Source of the DNA: Pseudomonas hamedanensis
GTDB lineage: Bacteria; Pseudomonadota; Gammaproteobacteria; Pseudomonadales; Pseudomonadaceae
Reading direction: 5' to 3'
Length of the DNA: 64,000 nucleotides
NCBI RefSeq assembly: GCF_014268595.2
Contig: NZ_CP077091.1
Span: 890,501 to 954,500, forward strand
Shown: positions 17,250 through 26,316 of the stretch, piece after piece
Position numbering within the stretch: the first letter of the stretch is position 1
Layout of the letters: every line of letters starts with the position of its first letter
Position numbers and translations under genes: made by a program
Notes under the pieces: generated by a model
What the model saw: only the letters and a program-made list of their open reading frames with translations
What the model was told of the DNA's origin: nothing
Database searches by the model: none

Positions 17250-19736
17250 GTGGCGCAACACACCCCCGAACTGCCCCCCGAACTGCCCCCCGAACTTCGT
17301 CCACTGGCCGAGATGCCTTGGTTCAAGCGTCTGGCCGCACGCTTCTTCGGCCACGGACTGACCCGTCTGCGCGCCCAGCACCGTGCGTCCTGGCTGCACG
17401 GCCAGGCGGATGGGTTTCGCAGCGGTCACACGGCGGGCGTCGAGTACGGTTTCAAGGAGGGTAAGCTCGAGGGGCTGGAAGAGGGGCGTCAGGTCCTGTT
17501 GATCCGCGACAGCCGCAGCACCGAACATCGGCCGCCCAGTGTTGATAACCATTTGTTCGACGACTGGCGCCTGCCGCTGACGGCTGAACTGAAAAAACGC
17601 ATGAAAGCGGATGTCGGCCGTTTGCTGCCCGGACACGCTCAGCCCAGCGCCGCGCAATGGAAGATGATTTTCAGCGACACGCCGTCGACTTCCGTGGTGG
17701 CCGGCGCGGGTGCCGGTAAGTCGACCACGCTGGTGTTGCGCATTCTGCTGCTGAGTCATTACCTGGGTTTTGAGCTGGATTCGATGACCGTGGTCACCTT
17801 CACCCGCGAGTCGCGCAAGGACTTCATCGATAAACTGATTGAAGTGTTTGCGCTTTGGGGATTGACGTTGAGCCTCAGGCAGGCGCGGGAGCTGGTGCGC
17901 ACGTTCCATTCGCGGATTTTGCCCATGGTGCGCAGCTTGCCGGGATTCGAGCGTTTGCAGGCTTTCGAAAATCTCAGCCAGCGTTCGCTCGCAGGTGAGG
18001 AAGAGGCGGACAGCAATCCGTTCGACCTGCGTATCAACGATGCTCAGCGCCAGCAACTCAATGCCTGTTACCACCGTTTATTCACCGAGGACGAGCGGTT
18101 TCGTCAGTTGATTCAGCCGCTGTCGCGTGCCGGTTTGCAGCTCAAGGAGCTGGAGCGTGACCATCCTGATGTGCAGAAGCGCATGGCCGTCACCGAACTG
18201 GCGTCCAGGCGCGATGAGGAACTGTGCGACGCGATCGAGGACCTCTGGTTTCGCGCGGGCGCCTGGCCGATCAAAGGCATCGAGCCGAATAGGCAGACGT
18301 TCGACATCAATGGCTCGACCTTCCACTGCCATGGTTACATCCCCAGTCTGGACGCTTGGGTGGTGCTGGGTTTCGATCCCCGGGAAAACCCGCAGGTCTG
18401 CCGACCCAACGCCAAGCTTAGCCTGCGTGCAGAGTGGGCGGTCAAGCGCACCCTGTTTCAAGCTTTCTGCCGTAAGCCTTTGATTTGGTTAGATAGCTAC
18501 GAGTCTTCTCGCCGGGTTCTGGCGACCCTGGCCGGTGATGCCAGTGCGGGTCCCGGCTTCGATTACAAGGTCAAGGGAGAACTGGCCTCGGCGCCATTGC
18601 TCGACTGTTTCGTCGCGGCCGCAGGCTTTATCGAGAATCTGGGCCTGGACGTGCCGGATGCCGTCGGGCGCATGAGCTTCGCCAAGGATGATCCGGACCG
18701 ATTTTTCTTTGAGGCACTGAGTCTGTTCTGGCGGGCGTTCGAAGACCACCTGCTGGACCAGAAACCTCCTGTGATGACTTACAACCGCATGTTTGCGCTG
18801 TTCAGCGAGCATTCGTCGGAGAATCTCAAGCTGCTCAGCGACGAACTGCTCAGGCCTTTGTCGCACCTGATGATCGACGAATTTCAAGACGTTTCACCAC
18901 AAATCGTCTCCTGGATCCGCGCCAGCCTCAGCGAAATCCGCAGCCGCGGCCCGGCCATGCACGTCGGCCGCGGTGCGCAACGCTCGTCGCTGCTGTGCGT
19001 GGGGGACGACTGGCAATCCATTTATGGCTGGCGCGGCAGTTCGCCGAGTTACTTCATGGAATTCAACAAAGAGTTCCCGTCGCCGAGCACCACCCGAGTG
19101 ATGCTCAGCGACAATTACCGCAGCCACCAGTACATCATCGACGCTGCCGAACACATCGTCCGTGCAGCACCGGCGATCGCGGGCAAGAAAGCCAAGGCCA
19201 GCGGTGAGCCGAAGACGCCGCACCCGGTCAATGTGTTGGAGCGCGATGATCAGGCCATGGGCCAGCGCCTCGCCGAGCATTACCGGCAGGGTCATTCAAT
19301 CTTGATGCTTTATCGAAAAAGCAGCGATAAGTTATTGATACAAGAACATATTCAGCCTGTAATTAATGTCGATTCGAGCTTGCCGTACGAAGCCCGACGG
19401 CTCAAACAACTCACTTATCACAGCGCAAAAGGCCTACAGGCCGATGCCGTGTTTCTGCTTGGCGATTGCCAGCACCTGACCAGCTCACCTTACAAAAATC
19501 AGGTTTACCGCATGGCCGGCCTGGGCAAGAACGGCGAAAGCGAACCCTACGACAGCGCGCAAAAGGACGAAATCCTGCGCCTGGCCTATGTCGGCATCAC
19601 TCGGGCGGTGAGCCATTGCTACTGGTACGTCGATCCTCAGGAAGCACCCGCGGCCAACATGCCGCGTGCGTCTGATCGGGTGGCGAGGGGCAAGCCGTTT
19701 TTTGCCGACCAGCGACCTGAAAAGAAAATCGGCTGA
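17250..19736 (+). CDS. UvrD/Rep-like superfamily 1 DNA helicase
   Basis: An 828-residue SF1A helicase with a GTG start at 17250 preceded by GGAG. Motifs: Walker A AGAGAGKST with Lys157, QDVSP within DEFQDVSP (motif II), GDDWQSIYGWRG (motif III), LTYHSAKGLQAD (motif V) and YVGITRAV (motif VI). It carries about 130 extra residues before the Q-motif region, starting with a PPEL repeat. An insertion at about 340-420 has a nuclease-like look (DLWFRAGAWPIKGIE, then FHCHGYIPSLDAWVVLGF) but no complete catalytic triad that I can prove. Role in repair or replication-fork processing is inferred from family. It stands alone and ends in a terminator. Confidence 0.9.
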   Translation: MAQHTPELPPELPPELRPLAEMPWFKRLAARFFGHGLTRLRAQHRASWLHGQADGFRSGHTAGVEYGFKEGKLEGLEEGRQVLLIRDSRSTEHRPPSVDNHLFDDWRLPLTAELKKRMKADVGRLLPGHAQPSAAQWKMIFSDTPSTSVVAGAGAGKSTTLVLRILLLSHYLGFELDSMTVVTFTRESRKDFIDKLIEVFALWGLTLSLRQARELVRTFHSRILPMVRSLPGFERLQAFENLSQRSLAGEEEADSNPFDLRINDAQRQQLNACYHRLFTEDERFRQLIQPLSRAGLQLKELERDHPDVQKRMAVTELASRRDEELCDAIEDLWFRAGAWPIKGIEPNRQTFDINGSTFHCHGYIPSLDAWVVLGFDPRENPQVCRPNAKLSLRAEWAVKRTLFQAFCRKPLIWLDSYESSRRVLATLAGDASAGPGFDYKVKGELASAPLLDCFVAAAGFIENLGLDVPDAVGRMSFAKDDPDRFFFEALSLFWRAFEDHLLDQKPPVMTYNRMFALFSEHSSENLKLLSDELLRPLSHLMIDEFQDVSPQIVSWIRASLSEIRSRGPAMHVGRGAQRSSLLCVGDDWQSIYGWRGSSPSYFMEFNKEFPSPSTTRVMLSDNYRSHQYIIDAAEHIVRAAPAIAGKKAKASGEPKTPHPVNVLERDDQAMGQRLAEHYRQGHSILMLYRKSSDKLLIQEHIQPVINVDSSLPYEARRLKQLTYHSAKGLQADAVFLLGDCQHLTSSPYKNQVYRMAGLGKNGESEPYDSAQKDEILRLAYVGITRAVSHCYWYVDPQEAPAANMPRASDRVARGKPFFADQRPEKKIG

Positions 19737-19742
19737 ACGACA

Positions 19743-19772
19743 AAGCCCCGGCTTTTGGGCTCGGGGCTTTTT
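19743..19772 (+). terminator. Intrinsic terminator after the helicase
   Basis: AAGCCCCG pairs with CGGGGCTT over an 11-base loop and is followed by TTT, starting 7 bases after the stop codon. Confidence 0.85.
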
Positions 19773-19880
19773 GCATTGGAGCTTGGGCGGCGTTGGAGCG
19801 CGGGTATCGGGATTGGGTGTGTTCAGTCATGGATGAGGCGGCTGTCAAACCGCTATCGCGAGCACTTACTCTCACAAACA

Positions 19881-19906
19881 AAAAGCCCGCATCGCTGCGG
19901 GCTTTT
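19881..19906 (-). terminator. Intrinsic terminator after the DUF1652 gene
   Basis: AAAAGCCCGC and GCGGGCTTTT form a 10-bp perfect inverted repeat around ATCGCT, 18 bases past the stop of the minus-strand gene. It is symmetrical and could act in both directions. Confidence 0.85.
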
Positions 19907-19923
19907 CAAATTAAATCAATAGC

Positions 19924-20196
19924 TTACGCGTAGCTCTTGAATAATTCCGGAGGAGTAAAAGCCTCCAGCTCAGCCTCGATGGCCTCAATGATCAGCTCGA
20001 CATCCGCCGCATTCATTACCGTGGCACAAGGAATGCCCGCGATTGCAATCAAGGTTTCGCCGCTCTTTCGATCGAACAAACGAGCCACCAGGCTGCCAGG
20101 CGCATCCATCGTGGCCTCAAACCCCATGGGATGAAAATGCCAGCGCATCAGCTGGCAGGCATTGGGAAACGTGACTTTGCTAAACCCTTTGTTCAT
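19924..20196 (-). CDS. DUF1652-type small protein
   Basis: A 90-residue protein resembling the DUF1652 family common in Pseudomonas: an N-terminal helix (FPNACQLMRWHFHPMGFEA), a GSLVARLFDRKSGETL beta segment, and a C-terminal acidic helix (ELIIEAIEAELEAF). No function is established for this family. It is monocistronic, ended by the 19881 terminator. The match is by pattern, not by search. Confidence 0.65.
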   Translation of the reverse strand: MNKGFSKVTFPNACQLMRWHFHPMGFEATMDAPGSLVARLFDRKSGETLIAIAGIPCATVMNAADVELIIEAIEAELEAFTPPELFKSYA

Positions 20197-20458
20197 GTGT
20201 TGCCCGCCTTCTTCATCGAGCGCTTCCGTTTGCTCATGTTAGGAGGGAAGAGCCTTCATTGGCTCAACCGGTGACAGGTATTAAAAGTAGCATCCGTATG
20301 TGAAAAAGCTGTGAGTTTTTTCAGTCCGTTTGGCGATTGCACTGATTTTTTTGATGTAGGTCACGTCACCTTCATTAATCGCCAAAATGCCACTACGGTT
20401 TTTTCATTGAAGCCGGCGGCGATCTTGGGCAAGCTCGGTTCTTTTCGCCGAGCCTCCT

Positions 20459-21274
20459 ATGCATGCCGACGACGACGGCCCAGAACAGACCCAGGCCACG
20501 GCCGCCACGGTCATGCGCTACCATTTGAGCTGGAAGCACCGGGACCTGGACAGCGTCATGGCGCTCTACCATCCGGCCATCCAGTACAACGATTTCTTTC
20601 AGAATCGCGTGTTGGGCCTTGATGAGTTGCGCGAGTACGTGCGTGTCAGCATGCCGCGAGAATCCGACGAACTGCTGGAGCACTGCGACCGCATTCGTGT
20701 GGATGGCAACACTGCGTTCATTCAATACGAAGTCACCCTGCGCGGTGGTGAAGGGTTGGTGTCGTTCCGTTCCAGCGAGGCGATTACGGTCAGGGACGGG
20801 CTGATCTGGCGGGTCAATGAATATGCATCGTTGCTGCGCGCCCAGGCCAGCGGCACGGCGCCGGCGAGCCAGCGTCCGGCGGTGAGTCGTCTGGGCCTGT
20901 CGCCACGGCAGTTAAGCTTCATGGCGCAAGACCTGCAGCAATACTTTGAGCAACAACAACCCTACCTCGACCCCGAGCTTGACCTGCAACGGGTGGCGAA
21001 GGAGTGCGGGTATAGCCGTAATCAGATCTCGTATCTGCTCAATCAAGTGCTGGGCCAAAGCTTCTATCGCTACGTCAATCAGGCGCGCTTGCAGCATTTA
21101 TTGCGCTCGCTGGACAGCGCCACATTGCCGGTGCGCATCGATGAGCTGGCGTTCGCCGCTGGCTTCAACTCGCTGTCGGCGTTTTACAGTTGTTTCCGCC
21201 AACACACCGGGCAGTCGCCAAAGGCTTACGCCAAACAAATTTCTTTGCGGACACGCGCGCAAGACATCGGCTAA
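20459..21274 (+). CDS. AraC-family regulator with NTF2/SnoaL-like sensor domain
   Basis: A 271-residue protein. Residues 10-125 look like a SnoaL/NTF2-like barrel (WKHRDLDSVMALYHPAIQYND; VRDGLIWRVNEYASLL). Residues 165-262 form an AraC double helix-turn-helix (LQRVAKECGYSRNQISYLLN; IDELAFAAGFNSLSAFYSCF). It lies 52 bases upstream of an FAD amine-oxidase-like gene, a cupin gene and a PotF-like binding protein on the same strand, and probably regulates them in response to an amine ligand. That link is inference from position. Confidence 0.87.
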   Translation: MHADDDGPEQTQATAATVMRYHLSWKHRDLDSVMALYHPAIQYNDFFQNRVLGLDELREYVRVSMPRESDELLEHCDRIRVDGNTAFIQYEVTLRGGEGLVSFRSSEAITVRDGLIWRVNEYASLLRAQASGTAPASQRPAVSRLGLSPRQLSFMAQDLQQYFEQQQPYLDPELDLQRVAKECGYSRNQISYLLNQVLGQSFYRYVNQARLQHLLRSLDSATLPVRIDELAFAAGFNSLSAFYSCFRQHTGQSPKAYAKQISLRTRAQDIG

Positions 21275-21326
21275 CGCCCGCCGCTAGGATCGACGTCATC
21301 GAAAGTTCTCAGTGGCGGAGTCTTGC

Positions 21327-22733
21327 ATGCCGGCGTGGCGCACTATCAGTTTGTGGATGGACCAACTCGATGAGCCGCTGATCGCGCGTCCGGCGCTTGA
21401 GCAGGATCTGGACGTCGACGTGGCGATCATCGGTGCCGGTTACACCGGGCTGTGGACCGCCTATTACCTCAAGCAACACGCTCCCGGGCTGGATATCGCC
21501 ATCATCGAAGCGCAAACCGCCGGTTTCGGCGCGTCCGGGCGCAATGGCGGCTGGCTGATGGGCAATCTGCTCGGCGAAGATCGCTTGCTGGCCGGGTTGT
21601 CGTCAGAGCAGCGTCGAGCGTCGTTCGATCTGCTGCACAGCATTCCCGATGAGGTGGAAATCGTCGTCGAAAAAGAAGGGATCGATTGCGATTATCGCAA
21701 GGGCGGGGTGCTTTATTGCGCGGCGCGCTATCCAGAGCAGGAGACAGCTCTGCGCGACTATCTGAGCAAGCTGTACGGCCAAGGCCTGACCGAGGACGAT
21801 TATCGTTGGCTCAGCCCGGAGCAACTGGTGCAACAGATTCGCGTGGCGAAACCCTATGGCGGCATTTTTGCGCCGCACGTTGCGACGATTCAGCCGGCAA
21901 AACTGGTGCGGGGGCTGGCACGCACCGTGCAGGCCATGGGCGTGAAAATATACGAAAACAGCCCGGTCACCCATTGGCAATCGGGCCATTTGCGCACCGC
22001 CAAGGCAAGCGTGCGCAGCCGCTGGATCGTGCCAGCCGTCGAAGGCTATTCGGTGACGCTGCCGCCATTGGGTCGTTACCAGTTGCCGGTGCAAAGCCTG
22101 ATTGTCGCCACAGAGCCCTTATCTGCCGCGACCTGGGACGAAATCGGCCTGAGTCGCGGCCAGGCCTTCAGCGAGTTCAGCCGCCAGGTTACCTACGGTC
22201 AGCGCAGCGCCGACAATCGTTTGGTGTTCGGGGCGCGCGGCGGCTATCAGTTCGCCGGCCGCTTGCGCCACAACTTTGATTTGGCTCGCGATGAAGTCGA
22301 CCTGCGCCGCTACCTGTTCGGTGAGCTGTTCCCGCAACTGAAAAACGTGCGGATTACTCACGCCTGGGGCGGCAACCTCGGCATGTCCCGACATTTCCGA
22401 CCGCACATGCTCTGCGATCGCGCCGCAGGTATTGCGCTGTCCGGCGGTTACGGCGGCGAGGGCGTTGGCGCCAGCAATCTGGGCGGGCGCACCCTGGCCG
22501 ATCTGATCCTTGAGCGCGAGACCGAACTGACGCAACAACCGTGGGTGCTGCCGGACGGCGGTATTCAAGCCTTGCGCGCGTGGGAGCCGGAGCCGTGCCG
22601 CTGGCTTGGCTACAACGCAATCATCAAAAGCTTCGTGCACGAGGACCGGACCCTGGCCAATCCGGCGACGCCACCCTGGCGGCGCAAACTGGCCAGCCGC
22701 GTCGCCGGGTTCATGGAAGGTTTCATGCACTGA
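21327..22733 (+). CDS. FAD-dependent oxidoreductase, gamma-glutamylputrescine oxidase-like (DAO family)
   Basis: A 468-residue flavoenzyme starting MPAWRTISLWMDQL at 21327; an ATG at 21312 would add five residues. The FAD-binding dinucleotide motif is VAIIGAGYTGLWTAYYL, followed by GASGRNGGWLMG, both characteristic of the PuuB/OrdL branch of D-amino acid oxidase-like proteins. The C-terminal RITHAWGGNLGMS and LSGGYGGEGVGASNLGGR complete the fold. It likely oxidises an N-alkylated amino compound such as a polyamine derivative. It sits between the AraC regulator and a cupin gene in one probable operon. Confidence 0.87.
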   Translation: MPAWRTISLWMDQLDEPLIARPALEQDLDVDVAIIGAGYTGLWTAYYLKQHAPGLDIAIIEAQTAGFGASGRNGGWLMGNLLGEDRLLAGLSSEQRRASFDLLHSIPDEVEIVVEKEGIDCDYRKGGVLYCAARYPEQETALRDYLSKLYGQGLTEDDYRWLSPEQLVQQIRVAKPYGGIFAPHVATIQPAKLVRGLARTVQAMGVKIYENSPVTHWQSGHLRTAKASVRSRWIVPAVEGYSVTLPPLGRYQLPVQSLIVATEPLSAATWDEIGLSRGQAFSEFSRQVTYGQRSADNRLVFGARGGYQFAGRLRHNFDLARDEVDLRRYLFGELFPQLKNVRITHAWGGNLGMSRHFRPHMLCDRAAGIALSGGYGGEGVGASNLGGRTLADLILERETELTQQPWVLPDGGIQALRAWEPEPCRWLGYNAIIKSFVHEDRTLANPATPPWRRKLASRVAGFMEGFMH

Positions 22734-22765
22734 ACGTCGTCCCCCTCAAAAAACAGGTCATGCCC

Positions 22766-23110
22766 ATGAGCATCACGCAATTCAAGCACACCGCGACATT
22801 GTCGCTCGATCAATCCGCCCCGGTGGCCGTGCCGCTGGGCGAGCCGGTCGCTATCGCTTCGAGCATCAGCGTGGAGCGCGACGACGGCGTCGAAACCGGC
22901 GTCTGGGAGTGCACGCCAGGGCGCTGGCGTCGGCAGATCACCGCGCAGGAGTTCTGCCATTTCATTGCCGGGCGCTGCACGTTTACCCCGGACGGCGGTG
23001 GCGAAACCCTGCACATACAAGGCGGCGACGCACTGATGTTGCCAGCCAACACGCTCGGCACCTGGGATATCCAGGAAACCGTGCGCAAGAGCTACGTGCT
23101 GATTTTCTGA
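22766..23110 (+). CDS. Small cupin-domain protein (Cupin_3/DUF861 type)
   Basis: A 114-residue single-domain cupin. CAGG at 22754-22757 is better placed for the ATG at 22766 (MSITQFKHTATLS) than for the ATG at 22760. Residues 40-110 give the cupin barrel: WECTPGRWRRQI, EFCHFIAGRCTFTPD, GGDALMLPANTLGTW. The family often accompanies amine and amino acid catabolic genes, and its reaction here is unknown. It lies 32 bases after the FAD oxidase and before the PotF-like gene. Confidence 0.82.
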   Translation: MSITQFKHTATLSLDQSAPVAVPLGEPVAIASSISVERDDGVETGVWECTPGRWRRQITAQEFCHFIAGRCTFTPDGGGETLHIQGGDALMLPANTLGTWDIQETVRKSYVLIF

Positions 23111-23164
23111 TTGCTTGATCTTTGATTGCCTGCCAACAAAAAAAGCCCATACAGGAATCGCCCC

Positions 23165-24250
23165 ATGATCCAGAAAACCCTCGCATTGGTGCCGCTGTTG
23201 CTGGCCGCTTCCGTCAGTCATGCGGCCGAGACGGTCAAGGTCTACAACTGGTCCGACTACATCGCGCCAGACACGACAAAAAACTTCACCAAGGAAACCG
23301 CGATCGGCGTCACCTATGACGTTTACGACAGCAACGAAACCCTCGACGGCAAGCTGATGACCGGCAAATCCGGTTACGACGTGGTGTTTCCCTCCAACCA
23401 CTTCATGGCGCGACAGATTGAGGGCGGGGCACTGAAGACACTCGACAAAAGCCAACTGCCCAACTGGAAAAATCTTAATCCGGTGCTGCTCAAAGCGTTG
23501 CAAACCAACGACCCGAACAACGAACACGGCTTTCCGTACCTGTGGGGCAGCACCGGCATCGGTTACAACATTGCCAAGGTCAAAGCGGTACTGGGCGAAG
23601 ATGCGCCGGTGGATTCGTGGGACTTGATCTTCAAGCCCGAATACATGGAAAAGCTCCAGAAGTGCGGTGTGGCGATTCTCGATAACGGCCCGGAGTTGCT
23701 TCCGGCGGCGCTCAACTACCTTGGCCTGCCACATCACAGCAAGAATCCCGAGGACTACAAAAAAGCCGAAGCGCTGCTGATGAAAGTGCGGCCCTATGTC
23801 AGTTATTTTCATTCCTCGAAATACACCAGTGACCTGGCCAACGGCGATATCTGCGTCGCGGTCGGCTTCTCCGGCGACATCCTGCAAGCGGAGAATCGCG
23901 CCAAAGAGGCGAAGAACGGTGTCGACATCGGTTATGCGATTCCCAGAGAAGGCGCGGCGATCTGGTTCGACATGGTCGCCATGCCCGCCGACGCGCCGGA
24001 CGAGAAGGCCGGTTACGCTTTCATGAATTACCTGCTGCGTCCCGACGTCATGGCCGCCATCAGCAACCACGTGCACTACGCCAACGGCAACGAACAGGCC
24101 GACAGCCTGATCGACCCGGCGATCAGAAACGACACCAAGGTTTATCCGAGTCCGGAGATGATGGGCAAGCTGTTTGCACTGGAAGCGATGCCGTTGAACA
24201 TTGACCGGATTCGTACGCGGGTGTGGAACAAGATTCGTACGGGTAGCTGA
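23165..24250 (+). CDS. Polyamine-type ABC transporter substrate-binding protein (PotF-like)
   Basis: A 361-residue periplasmic protein. AGGA eight bases upstream picks the ATG at 23165 (MIQKTLALVPLLLAASVSHA), which begins with a Sec signal peptide cleaved near SHA-AETV. The mature start VKVYNWSDYIAPDT is the signature of spermidine/putrescine-binding proteins, and VVFPSNHFMARQ and YLWGSTGIGYNIAKV are also PotF-like. No permease or ATPase gene follows, so it must share a transporter encoded elsewhere or act as a sensor. It is last in the AraC-oxidase-cupin set. Confidence 0.9.
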   Translation: MIQKTLALVPLLLAASVSHAAETVKVYNWSDYIAPDTTKNFTKETAIGVTYDVYDSNETLDGKLMTGKSGYDVVFPSNHFMARQIEGGALKTLDKSQLPNWKNLNPVLLKALQTNDPNNEHGFPYLWGSTGIGYNIAKVKAVLGEDAPVDSWDLIFKPEYMEKLQKCGVAILDNGPELLPAALNYLGLPHHSKNPEDYKKAEALLMKVRPYVSYFHSSKYTSDLANGDICVAVGFSGDILQAENRAKEAKNGVDIGYAIPREGAAIWFDMVAMPADAPDEKAGYAFMNYLLRPDVMAAISNHVHYANGNEQADSLIDPAIRNDTKVYPSPEMMGKLFALEAMPLNIDRIRTRVWNKIRTGS

Positions 24251-24272
24251 GTTTTTTCGGGCAAAAGCAAAA

Positions 24273-24432
24273 CCTTCGGGAGCTAGCCCCCCTGCCACAG
24301 CTTCGGTGTGTGCCGCATTATCGCTGACCACTGGAAAACCAATGTGGGAGGGGGCTTGCTCCCGAAAGCGGTGGGCCAGCGAACACAGTTATCGACTGAC
24401 AGGCCGCCTTCGCGAGCAAGCCCGCTCCCACA
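24273..24432. repeat. REP palindrome pair downstream of the PotF-like gene
   Basis: Two opposed Pseudomonas REP units, TGTGGGAGGGGGCTTGCTCCCG (24343 onward) and CTTCGCGAGCAAGCCCGCTCCCACA (to 24432), form an imperfect long inverted repeat. A third degenerate half (CCTTCGGGAGCTAGCCCCCC) begins at 24273. They probably act as a transcript end or mRNA-stabilising structure. Confidence 0.8.
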
Positions 24433-24709
24433 GGGGGAGCGGAAGACCTGATATTAGTTGATGCCAGAGTGCTGGCACTGCCATGCCAAAATGAGACTTT
24501 GCTAACAAAACCAAACTCACCGATATTTAATATTTAAATAGAAAATCGTCAGACAATTTCCAATCTTCCCGCAACTAAAAACAATATTCCCTCCCCGCGC
24601 GCTTTGTTTACGGCAGTTTCCTGATACAGCCAAATTGGATCGCAAAAAAATCCTTTACGACAGATTTCAAATTGTGTCAGGTTCGTTACGCCTTCATTGG
24701 GCGAGTGAT

Positions 24710-24735
24710 AGGACGATCTCGCCAAAGATCGTCCT
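24710..24735 (+). promoter_or_regulatory. Perfect 10-bp hairpin in the aprA leader
   Basis: AGGACGATCT and AGATCGTCCT pair perfectly around the loop CGCCAA, ending 43 bases before the aprA ATG. No T run follows, so it is not a simple terminator. It could stabilise the mRNA, be a protein-binding site, or hold GGA for an Rsm protein. Confidence 0.6.
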
Positions 24736-24763
24736 GTCGGACAAAAACTGTTCCATTGCTAAA

Positions 24764-24771
24764 CAAGGAAG
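24764..24771 (+). promoter_or_regulatory. aprA ribosome-binding site matching the RsmA/RsmE core
   Basis: CAAGGAAG, 7 bases before the aprA ATG, matches the CANGGANG core recognised by RsmA/CsrA-type repressors. Exoprotease genes of fluorescent pseudomonads are known Gac/Rsm targets, so translational repression at this site is likely but not proven. Confidence 0.5.
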
Positions 24772-24778
24772 TGTGTTT

Positions 24779-26224
24779 ATGTCGAAAGTTAAAACCAACG
24801 CTGTTGATTCCGCCGAACAGGCTTTCCAGCTGGCCGCCTTCAGCTCGGCGTACAACCAGATCAATAGCTTCAGCCATCAGTACGATCGTGGCGGCAACCT
24901 CACGGTCAACGGCAAACCTTCGTACTCCGTCGACCAGGCAGCTACGCAATTGCTGCGCGACGGCGCTGCCTACCAGGACAAGGACGGCAGCGGCAAGATC
25001 GAACTGACCTACACGTTCCTGACGTCGGCATCGTCCAGCACGATGAACAAACACGGGATCAGCGGGTTCAGCCAGTTCAGCGCGCAGCAACAAGCCCAGG
25101 CCAAGCTCGCCATGCAATCCTGGGCGGATGTGGCCAACGTGACCTTCACCGAGAAAGCCTCGGGTGGTGACGGCCACATGACCTTCGGTAACTACAGCGG
25201 TGGCCAGGACGGTGCCGCAGCGTTCGCCTATCTGCCAGGCACGGGCGCCGGTTATGACGGCACCTCGTGGTACCTGATCAACAGCGGCTACACGCAAAAC
25301 AAGAACCCGGACCTGAACAACTACGGCCGTCAGACCCTGACTCACGAGATCGGCCACAGCCTGGGCCTGGCCCATCCCGGGGACTACAACGCCGGCAATG
25401 GCAACCCGACCTACAACGATGCGTCCTACGGGCAAGACACCCGCGGCTACAGCATCATGAGTTACTGGAGCGAGAGCAACACCAACCAGAACTTCAGCAA
25501 GGGCGGCGTCGAAGCCTACGCGTCCGGTCCGTTGATGGATGACATTGCTGCGATCCAGAAACTCTACGGTGCCAACACCACCACCCGTACCGGTGACTCC
25601 ACCTACGGTTTCAACTCCAACACCGGTCGCGATTTCCTTAGCGCCTCGTCGTCGAGCGACAAAGTGGTGTTCTCGGTGTGGGATGCCGGCGGCAAGGACA
25701 CCCTGGATTTTTCCGGTTTTACCCAAAACCAGAAAATCAACCTCAATGACGCCTCGTTCTCCGACGTTGGCGGCATGGTGGGTAACGTGTCCATCGCCAA
25801 GGGCGCGATCATCGAGAATGCCATCGGCGGTTCCGGCAGCGATTTGCTGATCGGTAACAGCATTGCCAACGAGCTCAAGGGCGGTGCCGGCAACGACATC
25901 CTCTTTGGCGCCGGCGGTGCCGACAAGCTGTGGGGCGGGGCGGGTTCGGACACGTTTGTGTTTGCGGCGAGTTCCGATTCCAAACCGGGTGCGATCGATC
26001 AGATCCTCGATTTCGTCAGCGGTCTGGACAAAATCGACCTGACCGGCATCACCAACGGTGCCGGCCTGCACTTCGTCAGCAGCTTCACCGGTGCGGCCGG
26101 CGATGCGGTGTTGACTTCGTCGGGCGGCAACAGCCTCTTGTCGGTGGACTTCACCGGGCATGGCGTGGCTGACTTCGCTGTCAGCACGGTTGGCCAGGCA
26201 GCGTACAGCGACATCGTGGCGTGA
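24779..26224 (+). CDS. aprA: Extracellular alkaline metalloprotease (serralysin, AprA/AprX)
   Basis: A 481-residue serralysin starting [10 protein letters not shown] with AAGGAAG upstream. The zinc site is [12 protein letters not shown] (His189, Glu190, His193, His199), and the Met-turn is SIMSYW with Met227 and Tyr229. RTX calcium-binding nonapeptides lie at about 340-395 ([24 protein letters not shown]), followed by the serralysin C-terminal domain ending SDIVA, which serves as the uncleaved type I secretion signal. There is no N-terminal signal peptide. It is exported by AprDEF, encoded downstream, and held inactive by AprI in the periplasm. It degrades casein and other host or food proteins and opens the secreted-hydrolase locus. 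Confidence 0.97.
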   Translation: MSKVKTNAVDSAEQAFQLAAFSSAYNQINSFSHQYDRGGNLTVNGKPSYSVDQAATQLLRDGAAYQDKDGSGKIELTYTFLTSASSSTMNKHGISGFSQFSAQQQAQAKLAMQSWADVANVTFTEKASGGDGHMTFGNYSGGQDGAAAFAYLPGTGAGYDGTSWYLINSGYTQNKNPDLNNYGRQTLTHEIGHSLGLAHPGDYNAGNGNPTYNDASYGQDTRGYSIMSYWSESNTNQNFSKGGVEAYASGPLMDDIAAIQKLYGANTTTRTGDSTYGFNSNTGRDFLSASSSSDKVVFSVWDAGGKDTLDFSGFTQNQKINLNDASFSDVGGMVGNVSIAKGAIIENAIGGSGSDLLIGNSIANELKGGAGNDILFGAGGADKLWGGAGSDTFVFAASSDSKPGAIDQILDFVSGLDKIDLTGITNGAGLHFVSSFTGAAGDAVLTSSGGNSLLSVDFTGHGVADFAVSTVGQAAYSDIVA

Positions 26225-26316
26225 TGTGAACGGGAAAGCGGCGCTTGATGCGTCGCTTTCTTTGCTTGCATCGGTACGCGCTGTACGCAACGCTACAGGC
26301 TGGAGCGAATTTTCTT

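Larger units (their letters stand above)
24433..24778 (+). promoter_or_regulatory. aprA upstream region and leader
   Basis: About 345 bases with strongly raised A+T (24500-24560 includes ATATTTAATATTTAAATAG) lead into aprA. The aprA promoter is expected here, but I cannot assign -35/-10 boxes with confidence. The frame of aprA remains open back to 24635 without being coding-like. Two leader elements are listed separately. Confidence 0.5.

Noticed and set aside
22610-24331. 573-codon minus-strand frame opposite the oxidase, cupin and PotF-like genes
   Set aside because: It crosses three good plus-strand genes and has no family features.
24635-24778. N-terminal extension of AprA
   Set aside because: The frame is open, but the Shine-Dalgarno sequence, the known serralysin N-terminus and the leader hairpin place the start at 24779.
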